This document shows positions 61,114 to 64,000 of a stretch of 64,000 bases of DNA, piece by piece. The notes below the pieces were generated by a model. That model saw only the letters and a program-made list of their open reading frames with translations, was not told the origin of the DNA and did not search any database. This stretch comes from an uncultured Monoglobus sp. GTDB taxonomy: Bacteria > Bacillota > Clostridia > Monoglobales > Monoglobaceae. Both the position numbers and the translations under genes were made by a program. Where the stretch lies: NCBI GenBank assembly GCA_947630135.1, contig CANRGH010000002.1, positions 124,001-188,000 of the forward strand. The letters run 5' to 3'. Each line of letters opens with the position of its first letter. The stretch's first letter is position 1.

Positions 61114-61977
61114 ATGCCGAACTTAACAACTCCCGTTCCGGCGCGGCTCACTGGGGATACGTCACGGGACATCGGCGCAATAAAGAAATGGGGGACCGCG
61201 CTCATTGACGAGCTGAGCTATATCCTTGACAATCTCGACTCGGGAAACGTGATCGAGGCCTCAAGCGTCAAGGCCGAGAACATTGACACCACAAGCGCCA
61301 GGATCAGCAACGCACAGATAGGGAACCTGACCGCGGATAAGCTTCGCGCGGGAACGGTTGACACCGATCTCGTCGTGGTGAGAAGCGAAAGCGGAAATCT
61401 CAGCATCAGCGGAAACTCGATCAGGATCGACGACGGCCTGTTCAACCGCTTTGTCGCCGAGTATGACAAGGAAAGGGATATTTTCAGATTTGAGCTTTGC
61501 AACTCGCAGGGCGAGCCCACCGTCAGCATCAACAGCCTGGGCAACGCGGTCTTTACCGGAAAGATCGACAGCTCGGAGATCTATTCCTCAACGATCGTGG
61601 GAACCGACAGCTTGTCATACGAGGCGGAGGAGGGCGGAGTTTTCGCCATGATGGACTCGCAGGGAATTAAGATCATGCGCGACGCCGAGGAGGGCCGCAG
61701 CCAGAAAATCGGAATGTCGGTTGGCGACGACGGCACCGCCTATATGGTGCTCGGCTCGGGCGACGGGACCGACGAGCACACGATAAACGGCGTGCGCTAT
61801 TCCCGCGGCAGCTTCCTTATCAAAAGGGAGGACGGGTCGGCGACGCTGAACATAGTGGGCGGAAACGGGATAATAGCGTTTATGGACGACGGCGGGCTGT
61901 GGCTCAGCGGAGACAAGGTGCTTGTCAACGGCCGCGATATACTCGCCGAGATAGATCAGTTAAAAGGAGGAAATTAA
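61114..61977 (+). CDS. Phage-type structural (fibre or tail-associated) protein
   Basis: 287 residues from ATG 61114, which follows AAAGGAGGCATTTTT. The N terminus resembles virion attachment regions (VPARLTGDTSRDIGAIKKWGTALIDELSYIL). The rest is short beta-rich repeats typical of tail or fibre proteins (VKAENIDTTSARISNAQIGNLTADKLRAGTVDTDLVV, GNLSISGNSIRIDDGLF, GGLWLSGDKVLVNGRDIL). The C-terminal coiled stretch ILAEIDQLKGG is common in trimeric fibres. I cannot assign a named family. It ends 4 bp before the portal gene, whose RBS it contains. Confidence 0.65.
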   Translation: MPNLTTPVPARLTGDTSRDIGAIKKWGTALIDELSYILDNLDSGNVIEASSVKAENIDTTSARISNAQIGNLTADKLRAGTVDTDLVVVRSESGNLSISGNSIRIDDGLFNRFVAEYDKERDIFRFELCNSQGEPTVSINSLGNAVFTGKIDSSEIYSSTIVGTDSLSYEAEEGGVFAMMDSQGIKIMRDAEEGRSQKIGMSVGDDGTAYMVLGSGDGTDEHTINGVRYSRGSFLIKREDGSATLNIVGGNGIIAFMDDGGLWLSGDKVLVNGRDILAEIDQLKGGN

Positions 61978-61981
61978 AATA

Positions 61982-63676
61982 ATGAAACCGCAGAATTATA
62001 ACGGAAAAATAAGCTCCGAATTTTTCGGAAAGGTGCAGGACAGCTTCAAATTATATAAGGAACATAAACAGTTGTTCGACCGCAGGATAATCGACAACAA
62101 CAGATGGTACAAGAGCAGGTATAGCAGCGACCCCGACGCTCCGATACCCGAGCCGGCGACGCCGTATTTATTTAATGTTATCGCCAACAAGCACGCTGAC
62201 GCCATGGACAACTATCCCGAGCCGAATATTCTGGAGCGGGACGAGCTCGACAGCGGCGCGGCCGAGAAGCTCACCAAGATATTGCCGATGCAGCTTGACC
62301 TGTGCGATTTCAGGCGCACATACAGCCGTGCGTGGTGGTACAAGCTCAAAAACGGCGCGTCGTGCTACGGAGTGTTCTACAATCCGGCTTTGGCCGACGG
62401 ACACGGTGATATCGACATCAAGCGCATCGACCTTTTAAACCTTTTCTGGGAGCCGGGAGTGATCGACATTCAGGACAGCCGATTTTTGTTCCTGACCGCT
62501 CTTATCGACAACGACGATCTTAAGAGACAGTACCCGCACCTCGCGGACAAGTTCAGCGGGAGCGGAGCGATGGACATTCTGACCTATGACGACATGCAGA
62601 ACACCGCGTCGCGCGATTTGCTCCGCGATAAGACACTGGTCGTTGACTGTTATTACAAGCGCCGCGCGGGCGGACGGCAGACGGTTGAGCTTATCAAGTT
62701 CACCGACGACTTTATCCTCGAGGCTTCGGAGGATATGGGCGACGAGGGACTTTATGATCACGGAATGTACCCGTTTGTGTTCGACGTGCTCTATCCCGAC
62801 GAGGACAGCCCGGTCGGGTTCGGATTTGTGGATATAGTGAAAAATCCGCAGCTTTATATAGACAAGCTTGACAGCCTTATCTCAAAGAACGCGCTGATCT
62901 CGGGCAAGATAAGGTTCATGGTCAAGGACAACGGAGGCCTTAACGAATATGAGCTGTCCGACGTGAGCCGCGACGTTATTCATGTCGCGGGCTCGGTGGG
63001 CGACGAGAACATACGCGAGCTTCAGGCCAAGCCGATGCACAGCTTTATCATTCAGCACCGCCAGAATAAAATTCAGGAGCTTAAGGAGATCGCGGGCAAC
63101 CGCGACTTCCAGCAGGGCGACACCCACGGCGGAGTCACCGCCTACTCGGCGATCGTGGCGCTTCAGCAGGCGGGAGAAAAGCTCGCCCGCGACATGCTGG
63201 TAACAGGCTATGACGCGTTCCGCGACGTGGTTTATCTTTGCATTGAGCTTATACGTCAGTTCTACACCGATCCTCATTCCTACAGGATAACCTGCGACAA
63301 CGGCAAGAGCGAGTATGTCACCCTTTCCAAAAAGGATCTCGGAACGGGCTACCACAGGGCCGAGTTTGACATCAGTGTGAGCGCCGAGAAGAATAATCCA
63401 TACAGCCGCATAGCGCACAACCAGACCTTGACGGAACTGTGGCAGATGGGCGTGTTTGACCCGTCAAAAGCGGACGCGGCGGTTCTGATGCTTGAGGCTA
63501 TGCACATAGACGGCAAGGAAAAGCTGATCGAGGGGATAAAGAACATGAAGGCGGAATTTGAGGCAAATGGCGACGCGGTCATAAGCGCGGGCGGAGAAAA
63601 AGCCCCCGCGCGGCAGACAAGCGCCGCGGCGGAGGCAAGGGATAAGGCTGTTCACAAGGCGACCGAGATCGCATAG
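61982..63676 (+). CDS. Phage portal protein, P22-like type
   Basis: A 564-residue head-tail connector protein. Signs are the N-terminal YKEHKQLFDRRIIDNNRWYKSRY, ATPYLFNVIANKHADAMDNYPEPNILERDE, the DIDIKRIDLLNLFWEPG region, DSPVGFGFVDIVKNPQLYIDKLDSLISKNALISG, and a long helical segment with QQGDTHGGVTAYSAIVALQQAGEKLARDM. The C terminus is Ala-rich. It would form the dodecameric DNA channel of the capsid. No terminase or capsid gene is upstream within the window, where repeats begin instead; the rest of the element probably lies to the right or has been lost. Confidence 0.85.
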   Translation: MKPQNYNGKISSEFFGKVQDSFKLYKEHKQLFDRRIIDNNRWYKSRYSSDPDAPIPEPATPYLFNVIANKHADAMDNYPEPNILERDELDSGAAEKLTKILPMQLDLCDFRRTYSRAWWYKLKNGASCYGVFYNPALADGHGDIDIKRIDLLNLFWEPGVIDIQDSRFLFLTALIDNDDLKRQYPHLADKFSGSGAMDILTYDDMQNTASRDLLRDKTLVVDCYYKRRAGGRQTVELIKFTDDFILEASEDMGDEGLYDHGMYPFVFDVLYPDEDSPVGFGFVDIVKNPQLYIDKLDSLISKNALISGKIRFMVKDNGGLNEYELSDVSRDVIHVAGSVGDENIRELQAKPMHSFIIQHRQNKIQELKEIAGNRDFQQGDTHGGVTAYSAIVALQQAGEKLARDMLVTGYDAFRDVVYLCIELIRQFYTDPHSYRITCDNGKSEYVTLSKKDLGTGYHRAEFDISVSAEKNNPYSRIAHNQTLTELWQMGVFDPSKADAAVLMLEAMHIDGKEKLIEGIKNMKAEFEANGDAVISAGGEKAPARQTSAAAEARDKAVHKATEIA

Positions 63677-63710
63677 AGAAGGGCATTTCAGACGGCCCGC
63701 GCAAGAAAGG

Positions 63711-64000
63711 CTAAAGCAGAACCTTGCCCACAGTCCGTATATCCTCGCTCTCGTTTATCGGGATCGGGAGATATTTGGGGTTGATCGAGACCAGATAGGG
63801 CTTGCCGTTGATCATATCAAGCTTTTTGCAGTAGGCCTCGCCGCGGTACACAAATATCCCGATGTCGCCGGGTGAAACGTAAGGCATGTATTTTATGCAG
63901 ACGATCTCGCCGTCGCAAATCTCGGGTTCCATACTGTCGCCCGAAATGCGGATGCCCGCGTCGGTGTCGGGCGGGGCCGCGATCGACATGATCTCGACGT
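63711..64000 (-). CDS. S24/LexA-type repressor, C-terminal part (cut by window edge)
   Basis: The open frame continues past the track start at 63989 to the window edge (V-E-I-M before SIAAPPD), so the 5' part with any HTH lies outside. The visible part is a peptidase S24 domain: the catalytic Ser in IRISGDSMEPEICDG and the Lys in EAYCKKLDM. Such proteins are phage CI-like repressors or SOS regulators that self-cleave. It is convergent with the portal gene, 34 bp apart, and supports a prophage or phage remnant at this edge. Confidence 0.85.
   Translation of the reverse strand, partial: VEIMSIAAPPDTDAGIRISGDSMEPEICDGEIVCIKYMPYVSPGDIGIFVYRGEAYCKKLDMINGKPYLVSINPKYLPIPINESEDIRTVGKVLL

Overview
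The window looks like chromosome from a spore-forming, anaerobic, Gram-positive member of the Clostridia, probably a gut plant-cell-wall degrader. The evidence is sporulation genes (spoIIR, yqfC, yqfD), the yqfC-yqfD-phoH-ybeY-dgkA-era gene order, a protein with S-layer-homology anchors, VanR-like and PhoB-like two-component systems, and secreted pectin enzymes. Base composition is moderately GC-rich in core genes and clearly AT-richer in two secreted-protein genes (26902-28929 and 55268-57346). The species cannot be named from the sequence. Layout: 1-5206 (minus strand) holds a two-component pair whose kinase is cut by the window edge, an EF-G/Tet-like GTPase that reads into a YacP/Rae1-like NYN nuclease domain only through a -1 shift at an A7 run, and a low-molecular-weight phosphatase. 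5388-16638 is a glycan locus: a 2163-residue secreted GH95 + CE8 pectin-esterase protein, a second GH95 enzyme without signal peptide, and a divergent MocR-type regulator. Both GH95 genes have a matching two-box operator at the same distance from the -10, so the three genes look like one regulon. 16635-25513 holds spoIIR, exoA, tatD, proA, metY, a NYN-LOTUS protein, a two-component system with a DUF3783 protein, and a YaaL-like protein. 25511-29400 holds a RelE-type toxin-antitoxin pair, a repeat block with a 284-bp tandem duplication, an unknown secreted protein, and a 55-codon peptide gene behind a long inverted repeat. 29404-37941 (minus) holds cysK, a PL1 pectate lyase in the same transcription unit as the era operon, the yqf operon and pfkA. 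38409-50420 is one 4003-codon gene for an S-layer-anchored giant adhesin: beta-helix repeats, 14 Spy0128/FctA-like isopeptide domains, two InlB/Flg_new repeats and SLH domains. A G10 tract lies upstream of its promoter. 50671-57651 holds serC-serA, a hairpin-rich repeat block, rnpB (RNase P RNA), a second toxin-antitoxin pair, and a BspA-like leucine-rich-repeat surface protein behind a leader that can form an antiterminator or a terminator. 57652-60490 (minus) holds a small membrane protein, secD and secF. 61114-64000 is the edge of a prophage or phage remnant: a fibre-like structural protein, a P22-type portal protein, and the C-terminal part of an S24/LexA-type repressor. How the parts fit: secreted CE8 and PL1 enzymes would demethylate and cleave pectin, and the two GH95 enzymes would remove alpha-L-fucose or alpha-L-galactose outside and inside the cell. 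The giant adhesin and the BspA-like protein are probable attachment factors. Three of the secreted proteins share a similar small beta-module after a Pro/Thr linker. Non-coding gaps are filled by several families of short palindromic repeats that recur across the window.
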